IMG/VR virus record: IMGVR_UViG_3300026097_001139
Coordinates: 1 to 64,000 of that record
Strand: one strand, 5' to 3'
DNA: 64,000 bases
From: a virus
The notes below the pieces were generated by a model. The model was not told the origin of the DNA. It worked only from the letters and a program-made list of their open reading frames with translations, and did no database searches. This document shows, in pieces, positions 1 through 9,357 of this stretch (the stretch's first letter is position 1; every line of letters starts with the position of its first letter). A program made the translations under genes and the position numbers.

Positions 1-205
1 CCTGTGGGCCACTGTAGAAGATCGGCATCCTAGAGAAGTAATCGGCAGTGTAAGCGAAGATTTAGCTACACAACTAGAATTACCGTTGGCTGACTTTTCA
101 GACACTGCCAGTGCATTTTTCAAACAGCACTATCGCAGTGACTGGACCAATCGAGGCATAATGGTTCGAGAAATTGATGTAATAAGGCAGATCGAAGGTT
201 GGTAA
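1..205 (+). CDS. C-terminal fragment of an unidentified protein
   Basis: An open frame runs in from the left edge and stops at TAA 203-205, giving the last 67 residues of a protein (start LWATVEDRHP, end IRQIEGW). No family is recognised. The fragment is rich in acidic and aromatic residues, as are the phage proteins downstream. Its stop overlaps the TTG proposed as start of the next gene, so the two are probably cotranscribed. Confidence 0.6.
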   Translation, partial: LWATVEDRHPREVIGSVSEDLATQLELPLADFSDTASAFFKQHYRSDWTNRGIMVREIDVIRQIEGW

Positions 206-1179
206 CAATAAAGTTAATAACTAGCGATAGCTATGTATGGAATAAGTTATCGGTTATTGCACAGTTTACCTCTGCTGTTTGCAACAAGCATCCAGTGTGT
301 ATAGACCTCTTAAATGAAGGTCCTGCTTTTGAGAATCTTGACATTTATCAGTCTATTAGAGACATTTGCGAAACATACAATTACGATCTTGAAAATATAA
401 CAGTTACAACATGCAATCTCTATCAACAACCCATTGACAATATTGAATTTGAAATAACCTTTCCTAACCATTTTGTTTATAACACTGTAAAGTTGTTAGA
501 AAATGTAAACACGGAAAAAAATATTTCAAAAACGTTTGGATTGTTTGTAGGCCGCAGTAACAGTCACAGACTGGATCTAAGCAGTTATCTGTTCAATCAT
601 TATAAAGATCAAACCGATCAGACTTTTCATTATGATCCATCTGACGAATATCACCGAAATAATCTTGGGTTAGACGGTTTGCTAGCAATAGCAGGTGTTG
701 AGGTTAGTACTGAAATATCACAGTTTTTGCAACAATGTCCTATGATCTCTAGTGAATCAGTGACATACCCAATATTGATGGACCAGCACTGTAACATGTA
801 TTCGCGCTATCAAAACTTTTTTACTGAAGTGGTATGCGAAACATCCTACGTAGGTGAAACATTTTTTCCTACTGAAAAAATATGGAGACCTATTGCAATG
901 ATGACACCGTTTATTGTCCAAGGTCCGCAGAATTTTTTACATAGATTACAAAAGCTAGGTTTTAAAACATTTGATCGTTGGTGGGACGAAGGGTATGCAG
1001 AAGATCCGGCTGACTGGCAGACTGTGGAAATTAAAAAAGTGATAAATTTTTTGTCTAATAAAAGTATCAACGAACTGCAGAAGATCTACAATGAAATGCT
1101 TCCTACTCTAGAGCATAACAAAAAACTTTTAATCGACATGAATCAACAATTTGTGGATAGCACTGTATGTACAAATTAG
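199..1179 (+). CDS. Glycosyltransferase-like protein (TEK-motif family)
   Basis: This 326-residue protein has a C-terminal block TEKIWRPI..PFIVQGPQNFL..LGFKTFDRWWDEGY. The block recalls the donor-binding region of fucosyltransferase (GT10)/exostosin-like enzymes, where a TEK motif is followed by a hydrophobic strand and a Gly. Three other proteins in the window share it (19356-20483, 48030-49175, 49176-50321). A role in adding sugar to phage or host surface glycan, or to a small molecule, is inferred. The only usual start is TTG at 199, overlapping the previous stop, with GAAGG just upstream; no in-frame ATG lies near, so the start is uncertain. It overlaps the next radical SAM gene by 13 bp. 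An unrelated family with a convergent motif cannot be excluded. Confidence 0.6.
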   Translation: MVTIKLITSDSYVWNKLSVIAQFTSAVCNKHPVCIDLLNEGPAFENLDIYQSIRDICETYNYDLENITVTTCNLYQQPIDNIEFEITFPNHFVYNTVKLLENVNTEKNISKTFGLFVGRSNSHRLDLSSYLFNHYKDQTDQTFHYDPSDEYHRNNLGLDGLLAIAGVEVSTEISQFLQQCPMISSESVTYPILMDQHCNMYSRYQNFFTEVVCETSYVGETFFPTEKIWRPIAMMTPFIVQGPQNFLHRLQKLGFKTFDRWWDEGYAEDPADWQTVEIKKVINFLSNKSINELQKIYNEMLPTLEHNKKLLIDMNQQFVDSTVCTN

Positions 1180-2018
1180 ATTACAGTGAATTTTATATTA
1201 CCAACGTATGCAATCTCAGCTGCCCTGGATGCAACAGATTTAACAACTACAACTTTCGTGGTCGACAACGCTGGAAAGATTTAGAGTCAACATATAAAGA
1301 GTGGAGTAAAGTGGTCAGTATTCGTCACTGTGCAGTGTTAGGAGGAGAACCACTGTTGAATGCTGATGTTATTGATTGGTGCAGAGGTATACTTAAACTG
1401 TGGCCCAAGACTTATCTAAGATTGATTACCAATGGATACAGAATCGAACACAGACAAGATCTTTACAATCTCAATTTGGAATACAGAGATAGATTCAGTG
1501 TATGGGTAGGTGTACACAATGAAAATCATGTAGACGATATTGTGTCACGTGTAAAAAAATGGCAACAAGGTCCAATAATTGATACAATATACGACGAAGA
1601 TCCTTACAATGTATATAGAATATTGAAAGATGTCAACGGTATTTCTACTCGCATAGAATATAATTGGTGGTTTCACCAAGGAAGCATAATAGATCAAATG
1701 GGCGTAAAGCAACTGCACAACAGTGACAGAGAAGCAGCACACACCAATTGTCATATGAAAAACTGCCATCACTGGATTGATGGCAAGTTATACAAGTGCG
1801 GCGTAGTTGCATTGTTGCCAGAATTTGATAAGCAACATCAGTTGACATTAAGTACTAGTGATAGAGAGCTAATGCAGAGTTATCAACCTCTAACCATTGA
1901 TTCAAATAACAAAAAACAGTTTTTTGCCAATCTCGGCAACAGTATACCGCAGTGCAAGTTTTGCCCACAACAGTACAATGGCGACCAAATCTACGCAGAG
2001 TATAAAAAAAATCTATGA
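1167..2018 (+). CDS. Radical SAM protein with C-terminal twitch/SPASM-like cysteines
   Basis: The protein has 283 residues. C15-x3-C19-x2-C22 is the canonical radical SAM 4Fe-4S motif and GGEP at 59-62 binds the SAM amino group. Near the C-terminus a second set (NCHMKNC, YKCG, CKFC) looks like the auxiliary-cluster ligands of a twitch or SPASM domain. Such enzymes use a 5'-deoxyadenosyl radical to modify peptides, sugars or cofactors; the substrate here is unknown. Unlike the six radical SAM genes that follow, the extra cysteines are C-terminal. It overlaps both neighbours by a few bases, so translation is probably coupled. Confidence 0.88.
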   Translation: MYKLDYSEFYITNVCNLSCPGCNRFNNYNFRGRQRWKDLESTYKEWSKVVSIRHCAVLGGEPLLNADVIDWCRGILKLWPKTYLRLITNGYRIEHRQDLYNLNLEYRDRFSVWVGVHNENHVDDIVSRVKKWQQGPIIDTIYDEDPYNVYRILKDVNGISTRIEYNWWFHQGSIIDQMGVKQLHNSDREAAHTNCHMKNCHHWIDGKLYKCGVVALLPEFDKQHQLTLSTSDRELMQSYQPLTIDSNNKKQFFANLGNSIPQCKFCPQQYNGDQIYAEYKKNL

Positions 2019-3439
2019 AAGGTGATGAAGTAAACAAAGACTTTCGCAGTGGTTTTATTACCAATGCTGAAGACATGAGAGACGCACTGAATCAGGTCGG
2101 ACCCGGCATGTGTCTTGCCAAATGGAAACAGGTCAGTTTACATCTCACCAATGGATATAACAACAGTTGTTATCATCCTCCTTTGCACAGAATCGAATCA
2201 CAAGAACTGGAAAATAATCCCAGTGCACTACACAATACAGCCTGGAAAAAACGACAGCGCAAGCGCATGCTGTCTGGCGATCGTCCAGAAGAATGTAGCT
2301 ATTGTTGGGCCATGGAAGACAATGGCAAACTCAGTGACAGACACTATAGATCAGGAGAACCCTGGGCGGCCAAAGACTTTGACAATATTATTGCCAGCAC
2401 TGGCGATGAAGATGTAAACCCTGCGTATGTAGAAGTAAACTTCAACAGTGCCTGTAATCTACGTTGTAGTTACTGTAGCCCGCAGTTCAGCAGTTCCTGG
2501 ATGGAGGAAACCGAAAAACACGGGGCATGGCCAACCAGTACTCCACACAACGATCCAAAACATTTTCAAGGCGATCGCCGGCCTATCCCAGCAAGAGAAC
2601 ATAACCCATATGTGGAAGCATTTTGGGAATGGTGGCCTGAACTGTATCCTGAACTGGAACATTTTCGCATGACTGGTGGCGAGCCATTAATGGATAAGAA
2701 CACATATCGTGTGTTTGATTATGTATTGGAAAATCCTAATCCCAAGTTGCATCTAAACGTGACCAGTAATTTTAGTGTGGATGAACGTTTGTGGCAAAAA
2801 TACAAAGAACAAGTAAAACGCCTCTGCAACGAAGGGCATGTAGAACACTACATGCAATTTGTCAGTGTAGACGGTTGGGGTAAACAAGCAGAATACATGC
2901 GCAACGGTCTTGACTTTGATCTCATGTGGGACAGATGCAATCAATTTCTCAATGAAATTCCAGAGCGCAGCAGTCTCACTTTTATTGTAACAATGAACAA
3001 TCTCAGTGTGCCCAGCTTGGGTGATCTGTTTGCCGGCATACTAGGACTGAGAAAAGTCTACAGTGAAAGTTATCAACGAGTTTGGTTTGATACACCAGTG
3101 CTGCGTCAGCCGGAATGGCAAAGTCTGCAGATATTGCCTGAAAGTTATGTGCTACAGTTAGAAAGACTGTGGAGTTGGATGATAGCACAAGCTGAAACTC
3201 CGGACACTCGATTAAAAGGATTCAAGGACTATGAAATACAGCGTCTTGATCGTGACATTGCTTGGATGAGAGATGGGCAAAAACTAGACACAGAATATTT
3301 ACATCGTGCTCAGGCAGACTTTTATAGGTTTTTCAATGAACACGATCGCAGAAGAGGCACTGATTTTTTAAAAACTTTTCCAGAAATGCAAGACTGGTGG
3401 AAACTGTGTGAATACAGGAGCAAACGGCATGCAGGATGA
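2015..3439 (+). CDS. Radical SAM protein with N-terminal Cys/His cluster, type A1
   Basis: This 474-residue protein has the radical SAM motif C147-x3-C151-x2-C154 and GGEP at 221-224. About 95 residues upstream of the core lies a signature shared with the genes at 4887, 6236 and 50329: a Cys/His patch (SCYHPPLH, C52), an LHNT motif, a K/R-rich stretch ending RMLSGDRP, and C94-x2-C97 followed by a WAMED-type sequence. These N-terminal cysteines may hold an auxiliary cluster or zinc. The ATG overlaps the preceding stop (ATGA). The C-terminus ends with a D/ERRRGTDF...FPEMQDWW block conserved in the paralogues. The substrate is unknown. Confidence 0.88.
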   Translation: MKGDEVNKDFRSGFITNAEDMRDALNQVGPGMCLAKWKQVSLHLTNGYNNSCYHPPLHRIESQELENNPSALHNTAWKKRQRKRMLSGDRPEECSYCWAMEDNGKLSDRHYRSGEPWAAKDFDNIIASTGDEDVNPAYVEVNFNSACNLRCSYCSPQFSSSWMEETEKHGAWPTSTPHNDPKHFQGDRRPIPAREHNPYVEAFWEWWPELYPELEHFRMTGGEPLMDKNTYRVFDYVLENPNPKLHLNVTSNFSVDERLWQKYKEQVKRLCNEGHVEHYMQFVSVDGWGKQAEYMRNGLDFDLMWDRCNQFLNEIPERSSLTFIVTMNNLSVPSLGDLFAGILGLRKVYSESYQRVWFDTPVLRQPEWQSLQILPESYVLQLERLWSWMIAQAETPDTRLKGFKDYEIQRLDRDIAWMRDGQKLDTEYLHRAQADFYRFFNEHDRRRGTDFLKTFPEMQDWWKLCEYRSKRHAG

Positions 3440-4883
3440 TTTTGACAAATTTATCAACAGTTATGATTTGCGTATATTGCACAGTGGCGGTGATTATGGT
3501 AATTTTTTATTGTGGGCAATGGGATGGTTAGATCAAAAAGAATATCAAACCATCCAACAGGTGCAAACTGAAACTGGCAGTTTTCATCATAATATGGACA
3601 ATTATATAAACCGTGACTATGATTCGTCGCCTGTTGAGTTAGCAAATATTTATAATTCTGCCAGTATTGTTCGCTTGCATTATAATATCAACAATATAGA
3701 AAATGACATTTTATCTATTGCCGATACTGGACCTACTATGTTGATTGATCCAACAAACTGTATTTTGGAAATGTTAAACAATCGAGAAACCAAGATGCTA
3801 CAACAAGCCTCTTGTAAAATAGAAAACATTCAAGATTTGGCTTCGCAAATTCAAACATGGTTAAATGTGTTCGACAAGTGCAGGAATTTACAACATGAAA
3901 ATTTGTATATTGTAAAAATGAAACAGTTGGTTAAGAAACCAGCAATAACCATAAAACAGGCTTATCAATGGTGGAGAAAGCATGATGGAGTAAGGTCCAA
4001 TGATGAAATTAACGACACTGTATCTTACTGGCAAAGCAAACAAAAATTTCTAAATCACGACGAAAGTATACTAGCATTGCTTAGATCAAATGATCCTTTA
4101 TTGACACAAAACATACCTGCATTACAAACTATGCTTATAGATTCTGCAAAAAAACTTCCTAGTAAAACAGATATCGACGATCTTATGTACAGCCAATGCT
4201 TGCAAAAATTGCCACCAGACTGCGCAGAATATAAAAACCTAATAAAAAAGCCAACAGTTAGTAACATGTATCCTGCAGTTTTCTATGCTGCAAAAAATAT
4301 TAAAAATCAAGCTGAGGAAATTTACAAACAGGTAGTCAATCGAGATTTATCTTCATGTATAATAGTGTTACACAATGCTGATTCAGCAGGCCAAACTTTG
4401 GTAAACACACTGAATACTATCACAGACCACAATGAGGATTTATTCTATGGGTTGTCTATAAGTAAATTGTCTAGGCTAACGTTAAACGAATGGATAGGTT
4501 TTTTACGTACACGAGCCAAAAAAATAATCATAATAGATAGGAAAAATTTCGAACTAGAACACGCACTTCGTATATCAGAGTGTACTGCATCTGCCGATAT
4601 CAATGATATTTTTTCTTCACCGGACGATTCTACAGTGTTTGATACTGTATACGACCGTAAAAATACTAAAAAAATTCTATTAAAAGATCTTGTTTATTCT
4701 TTTGAGGAAACGATAAGATTGGTGTGTAATTGGACACAAACTGAAATAACTAAACCTATATGTGCTATCGAGTATTTTAAAAACAACAAATACAATAGCA
4801 TAGATCAAGAATACAATAAGATACATGGCGGATTTTCTTACTATGCCAAATATAAAAAAGCAACAGAATATTTACAGAGTTAA
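3429..4883 (+). CDS. Conserved-type hypothetical protein, AT-rich
   Basis: A protein of about 484 residues that I do not recognise. The start at 3429 is chosen because AGGAG lies 8 bp upstream; an upstream in-frame ATG at 3408 would lengthen the overlap with the radical SAM gene. Near the N-terminus is LHSGGDYGNFLLW, a glycine-rich hydrophobic segment that resembles the opening of some phage P-loop or sulfotransferase-like proteins; this is weak. The C-terminal half has IIVLHNADSAGQ and a KKIIIIDRK strand, suggesting an alpha/beta fold. Its coding sequence is visibly richer in A/T than the flanking radical SAM genes, hinting at separate acquisition. Confidence 0.7.
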   Translation: MQDDFDKFINSYDLRILHSGGDYGNFLLWAMGWLDQKEYQTIQQVQTETGSFHHNMDNYINRDYDSSPVELANIYNSASIVRLHYNINNIENDILSIADTGPTMLIDPTNCILEMLNNRETKMLQQASCKIENIQDLASQIQTWLNVFDKCRNLQHENLYIVKMKQLVKKPAITIKQAYQWWRKHDGVRSNDEINDTVSYWQSKQKFLNHDESILALLRSNDPLLTQNIPALQTMLIDSAKKLPSKTDIDDLMYSQCLQKLPPDCAEYKNLIKKPTVSNMYPAVFYAAKNIKNQAEEIYKQVVNRDLSSCIIVLHNADSAGQTLVNTLNTITDHNEDLFYGLSISKLSRLTLNEWIGFLRTRAKKIIIIDRKNFELEHALRISECTASADINDIFSSPDDSTVFDTVYDRKNTKKILLKDLVYSFEETIRLVCNWTQTEITKPICAIEYFKNNKYNSIDQEYNKIHGGFSYYAKYKKATEYLQS

Positions 4884-4886
4884 AAT

Positions 4887-6239
4887 ATGACAAGACTTAT
4901 AAATGAAACAGACTTGGAATTTCGCAAAAGAGTATTAGATAGTAAAAGCTCTAGCTTTTGTGGTGCCAAGTGGTACAATGCTACTATATGGCTTGGATCA
5001 GGAATGACCACCAGTTGCCACCATCCGCCTGCACATCTTGTACCTATTAAAGATGTAACTGAAAATCCCAAGCTACTACATAACACACCAGAAAAAAAAC
5101 AAGATCGAGAAATGATGCAACGGGGCGAACGTCCTCCAGGTTGTGAGTACTGCTGGAAAATAGAAGACATGGGCCGAGATGCAGTAAGTGACCGTGTGTA
5201 CAAAAGTGTAATCTATGACGACAAAGATTTACAAACTGTATTTGAAACAGACCCAAATGCAGATATTGACTTACAAACACTGGAGATCAGTTTTGACAGA
5301 ACTTGTCAACTTGCATGCAGCTATTGTAATCCTGCATTTTCCAGTACCTGGGTAAAAGATGTAAAACGCAATGGTGCATACAGTGGTCTTGTCAGTGATG
5401 GACGTAATCATTTTACACATCCTCATGACAGTGCGCAACTGTTTACAATCAATGAAGAAAATCCATATGTTGAAGCATTTTTCCGTTGGTGGGAAAGTGA
5501 CCTACATCGTACTCTCAAAGAGCTGAGAATCACAGGTGGAGAACCACTGATGAGTGGCTACACCTGGAGATTGATCGAGTGGTTTAAGCAAAATCGTGGC
5601 AAAAGTAAAACACGTCTTGCTATCAACAGCAACCTAAGTTTACCCACTGAAAAGATTCAAGAATTGCTAGACGCTTGTGAAGACATTGAACTAGATATCT
5701 ATACCAGTAACGAAAGCATGGACCAGCAGGCTGAGTATATTCGACACGGATTGAATTGGAACCAATGGCTGCGTAACATGGACTTATTGGTCCGCAGTCC
5801 GCAAATACGCAGTTTGCATAATATGTGCACAATCAACGCATTGTGTTTGGACAGTTTGCCAGAGTTCTTAGACAAGGTACTGACATGGAAGGCTGAGTTT
5901 GGCAAAGACCGTCCTAATTTTACGTTAAACATTTTGCGCTTTCCTAGTTTTCAAAGTCCATTGATATTCCCTGATGATATCCGCACAAAATACAAACAGG
6001 ACCTTGAAGCTTGGTTAAATACAAACAAGCACAATGAGTTGTTGCATCAACACGAAATCAATCATTTGCAGCGTTTAATAGACTACTTAGATGTTGTAAA
6101 AACTCCGCACTCAGAAACGTTCGAACATCCAAAACTTTTAAATGACTTTAAAAAGTTTTATTCGCAGTACGATGAGCGCAGAGACTTGGATTTTGCTACA
6201 GCATTTCCAAAGCTAAACAGCTGGTATTCCCAACTATGA
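4887..6239 (+). CDS. Radical SAM protein with N-terminal Cys/His cluster, type A2
   Basis: This 450-residue protein has radical SAM cysteines C140-x3-C144-x2-C147 and an ITGGEPLMSG SAM-binding motif. The N-terminal signature is SFCGAKWYNA (C25), TTSCHHPPAH (C44), LHNT, MMQRGERP and C86-x2-C89. It is most similar to the next gene, from which it differs mainly in loops; the two are evidently a tandem duplication. It starts three bases after the preceding stop and overlaps the next ATG. It should need SAM and a reductant, for which metK, fdxA and a ferredoxin reductase are all in this window. The reaction is unknown. Confidence 0.88.
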   Translation: MTRLINETDLEFRKRVLDSKSSSFCGAKWYNATIWLGSGMTTSCHHPPAHLVPIKDVTENPKLLHNTPEKKQDREMMQRGERPPGCEYCWKIEDMGRDAVSDRVYKSVIYDDKDLQTVFETDPNADIDLQTLEISFDRTCQLACSYCNPAFSSTWVKDVKRNGAYSGLVSDGRNHFTHPHDSAQLFTINEENPYVEAFFRWWESDLHRTLKELRITGGEPLMSGYTWRLIEWFKQNRGKSKTRLAINSNLSLPTEKIQELLDACEDIELDIYTSNESMDQQAEYIRHGLNWNQWLRNMDLLVRSPQIRSLHNMCTINALCLDSLPEFLDKVLTWKAEFGKDRPNFTLNILRFPSFQSPLIFPDDIRTKYKQDLEAWLNTNKHNELLHQHEINHLQRLIDYLDVVKTPHSETFEHPKLLNDFKKFYSQYDERRDLDFATAFPKLNSWYSQL

Positions 6240-7654
6240 AAAAAATAAAACTCTATGACAACACTGAATACCGTGAGTGGAAAGATCGAGTTCTGAATAG
6301 CAAAAGTCCCAGCTTTTGTGGCGCCAAGTGGTACAATGCCAGTGTATGGCTTCAGCAAGGCTGGACCACAAGTTGCCATCACAATCCACCGCATGCCATT
6401 GATGTAGAAGAAATCAAAAAAAATCCGCGAGCATTGCATAATACCACAGTTAAGAAAAATGAACGTGCAATGATGCAACGTGGCGAAAAACCAGCCAACT
6501 GTCAGTTTTGCTGGGTCATGGAAGAAACCGACCCGAATAATCTAGCAGACAGATATTGGTTAAGTACCATTGCAAGTGAAGAACAATTGCAAGCAGCATT
6601 TGATGCTCCGGCTGATCAAGATGTTGATTTATTGTATTTAGAAATAGCGTTTGATAGAACCTGTCAGTTGGCCTGTAGTTATTGTTGTCCTAGTATAAGC
6701 AGCAGTTGGGCAACCGACGTGCGCAACAACGGAGCATACGAAGGTTTAGAAACTGATCGCAGGCAACATTACATTTCTCCTTGCGACGACAGCATGACCA
6801 GTCGACCTAACGAAGTAAATGAATATGCAGAAGCATTTTTCAAGTGGTGGGAGGACAGTTTAGCTGGCAGTCTAAAGCAGTTGCGGATTACAGGTGGCGA
6901 ACCAATGATGAGTCCTCACATGTGGAGATTATTAGACTGGCTCGTAGAGAATCCAAACAAGGCAAAGTGCAGAATCGAAATCACTACAAATTTAGCTTAT
7001 GATGACTCAGTAGTAGATAAAATGCTTGATAAAGTGAGCAAAATCGATCTTCCTGTATGGGCATATGTGAGCAGTGAAAGCATCGGAGCCCAGGGCGAGT
7101 ATGTCAGAGACGGGCTTAATTGGAAACAGTGGGAACGTAACATCGATCGATTGATTGCAAGCAAAGACATAGAAGATATCAGTATCATTGGCACAGTTAA
7201 TGCACCAAATGCCGACGGATTTGTTGATTTTTTACGTTGGCTCGTGGAAAAAAAGAAAATAGCAAAACCACTAGGAAAAAATTTAATGTTTACTATTAAT
7301 CCAGTGCGTTTTCCGACATTCCAAAATATTGTAGTGCTGCCAGAAGATATTAGAGAAACCATAGCAGATGAAATTGATGAATTTATGGTTGCCAGTGATG
7401 TTCATAGTGTTATTGATCATTTAGAACGTGACCATATTCAGCGTATAAGCAAATATATTCGTAATGTCGTTAACCCGCATAAGGAAGATGTTACCAAACA
7501 CGACCTTACTCCTTATGAATTGCAACAAGGCAAAAATGACACCGAGCTACTACAAAAAGATTTTAAACGATTTTTTGTGCAGTATGACAAAAGACGAGAT
7601 AAAAATTTTACAGAAACGTTTCCGAGATTGGCTAAATGGTACAACAGTTTATGA
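6236..7654 (+). CDS. Radical SAM protein with N-terminal Cys/His cluster, type A3
   Basis: A 472-residue tandem paralogue of the preceding gene. Both share SFCGAKWYNA near the start (C28), a TTSCHH patch (C47), LHNT, MMQRGE, C-x2-C (C89, C92) and a TCQLACSYC radical SAM motif (C143, C147, C150), followed by RITGGEPMMS. The C-terminal tail FFVQYDKRRDKNF..FPRLAKWY matches the paralogue's tail. ATGA coupling is seen at both ends. Keeping adjacent diverged copies suggests that they act on different sites of one substrate or form a heteromer; this is inference. Confidence 0.88.
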   Translation: MKKIKLYDNTEYREWKDRVLNSKSPSFCGAKWYNASVWLQQGWTTSCHHNPPHAIDVEEIKKNPRALHNTTVKKNERAMMQRGEKPANCQFCWVMEETDPNNLADRYWLSTIASEEQLQAAFDAPADQDVDLLYLEIAFDRTCQLACSYCCPSISSSWATDVRNNGAYEGLETDRRQHYISPCDDSMTSRPNEVNEYAEAFFKWWEDSLAGSLKQLRITGGEPMMSPHMWRLLDWLVENPNKAKCRIEITTNLAYDDSVVDKMLDKVSKIDLPVWAYVSSESIGAQGEYVRDGLNWKQWERNIDRLIASKDIEDISIIGTVNAPNADGFVDFLRWLVEKKKIAKPLGKNLMFTINPVRFPTFQNIVVLPEDIRETIADEIDEFMVASDVHSVIDHLERDHIQRISKYIRNVVNPHKEDVTKHDLTPYELQQGKNDTELLQKDFKRFFVQYDKRRDKNFTETFPRLAKWYNSL

Positions 7655-9357
7655 GCTATGCTAACACGTTGAACAGTATTCAAGAAACATACAGTGTTGT
7701 ATCCACAGTGGATTTGGATTCTTATGCTGACATGCACTATGAAGACATGCAACAGCAATTGGTAGAATTACTTGCACGATTGCGCAAAGACGAATATACA
7801 GATCAAGAAAGGTTGGTGTTTACAACTACCACAGACAGTTATGTGCAACAAGACACAGTAGGCTTAGTTCTGCAAAATTTACAATTAGCCTTAAATCATG
7901 TTGACATCAGCAATTTTTTTGTTATAATAGTAACTAACAGTACACACTGGCAGGAACAACAAGAACGACTTAACAATCTAAGTCATGACCCTGTGCCAGT
8001 TGAATTCATCTACGTAAAAGAAGATGAACATCACAGAAGAATACTAGAACGCTTGCCAACCAGTAAAAAAGACGAATACCGTTACGGTAGTCTCAATCCA
8101 ATTAAAATTGATTTAAAAGACGTAACTGACAGTGAACAGTTTTTGCTGACTGGCAGTAAACGTTTTTGTATCTATCCTTGGATTCATTTACATGCATATC
8201 CCACTGGTGATGTTTATCCTTGCTGTCATGCAGAAATGCGCGAAGGTCCAGCAGGTAATGCCAAGCAAGATACACTAGAGAATATAAACAACAGTGACCG
8301 CATGCGAGAACTTCGCAGAGACATGCTCTCAGAAAAGTCAAACAGCTGGTGTACTAGATGCTACGAACAAGAAGATGCAGGATTTTTTTCTGGTAGACAA
8401 AGTGCTAACAAGCATCATGGTCACCATATCGGGCGAGTCAAAGATACCAATAAAGATGGCAGTGTAGATAAGTTTTCCATGACCTATTGGGATATAAGAT
8501 TCAGTAATTTGTGTAATCTCAGTTGCAGAAGCTGTGGGCATATCTTTTCAAGCAGTTGGTATCAAGATCAAGCCAAGCTTGCAGGCGAAGATTGGAAAAA
8601 AGAAAACAGTGTGCTCATCTATGCAGGCAGACATGAAACTGACATGTGGGAACAGTTGGTTGAGCATATAGACGACGTAGAACAGATATACTTTGCCGGT
8701 GGCGAACCACTGTTGATGATAGAACACTACAATATTCTAGAAGAACTGGAACGTCGCGGCAGATTTGATGTTAGACTGATCTACAACAGCAACTTCACTG
8801 AAGTCAAACTCAAAGACAGACTGGTGTTTGATTACTGGAAAAAGTTCGACAGTGTAGCTGTGGGTGCCAGTTTGGATGCTATGGGCAATCACGCAGAATA
8901 CATTCGCAAAGGCACAACCTGGGCAGACGTAGAACGCAACAGAGAACAGATGTTGAAAATTTGTCCTGATGTTGACTTTTATATCAGTCCCACTCTTAGT
9001 ATAATGAATGCCTGGCACATAACTGATTTTCATCGAGACTGGGTAGAAAAAGGATTGTTGCGTGCGCAGGATCTCAATGTAAACATATTACAGGATCCTA
9101 AACACTATCGAATTGACATAGCTCCGCCTGAATACAAAGCACAGCTACAACACAAATGGGAACAGCACCTTGAATGGCTGAGACCGCAAGATGATTTACA
9201 GCGTGCTACTCAAGGATTTGAGAGTGCAATACGTTTTATGAACAGCACAGATAATACAGCACTTATTAACGAATTTTGGAGCAAGACCAGCCAGCTCGAT
9301 CAAATACGAAAAGAAAACATACTAGAACAAATTCCAGAACTAGAGGCACTACGATGA
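7651..9357 (+). CDS. Twitch-type radical SAM protein with extra N-terminal domain
   Basis: A protein of about 568 residues. The start at 7651 forms an ATGA overlap with the previous stop. Residues 1-150 form an alpha/beta domain with no recognised motif. Then comes FCIYPWIHLHAYPTGDVYPCC (split C173, C191-C192) and C234-x2-C237 in CTRCYEQEDAG, matching the cysteine block of phage proteins called twitch-domain radical SAM. The core motif is C288-x3-C292-x2-C295, with AGGEPLL further on. The auxiliary ligands lie upstream of the core, the reverse of classic SPASM enzymes. It leads a second radical SAM subfamily with the next gene and that at 10983. The substrate is unknown. Confidence 0.87.
   Translation: MSYANTLNSIQETYSVVSTVDLDSYADMHYEDMQQQLVELLARLRKDEYTDQERLVFTTTTDSYVQQDTVGLVLQNLQLALNHVDISNFFVIIVTNSTHWQEQQERLNNLSHDPVPVEFIYVKEDEHHRRILERLPTSKKDEYRYGSLNPIKIDLKDVTDSEQFLLTGSKRFCIYPWIHLHAYPTGDVYPCCHAEMREGPAGNAKQDTLENINNSDRMRELRRDMLSEKSNSWCTRCYEQEDAGFFSGRQSANKHHGHHIGRVKDTNKDGSVDKFSMTYWDIRFSNLCNLSCRSCGHIFSSSWYQDQAKLAGEDWKKENSVLIYAGRHETDMWEQLVEHIDDVEQIYFAGGEPLLMIEHYNILEELERRGRFDVRLIYNSNFTEVKLKDRLVFDYWKKFDSVAVGASLDAMGNHAEYIRKGTTWADVERNREQMLKICPDVDFYISPTLSIMNAWHITDFHRDWVEKGLLRAQDLNVNILQDPKHYRIDIAPPEYKAQLQHKWEQHLEWLRPQDDLQRATQGFESAIRFMNSTDNTALINEFWSKTSQLDQIRKENILEQIPELEALR

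Noticed and set aside
9276-9353. Longer N-terminus for the radical SAM gene at 9354
   Set aside because: It lies within the previous gene and is Arg/Thr-rich; the ATG at 9354 overlaps the preceding stop, and FCVLPW then falls at the family-typical place.
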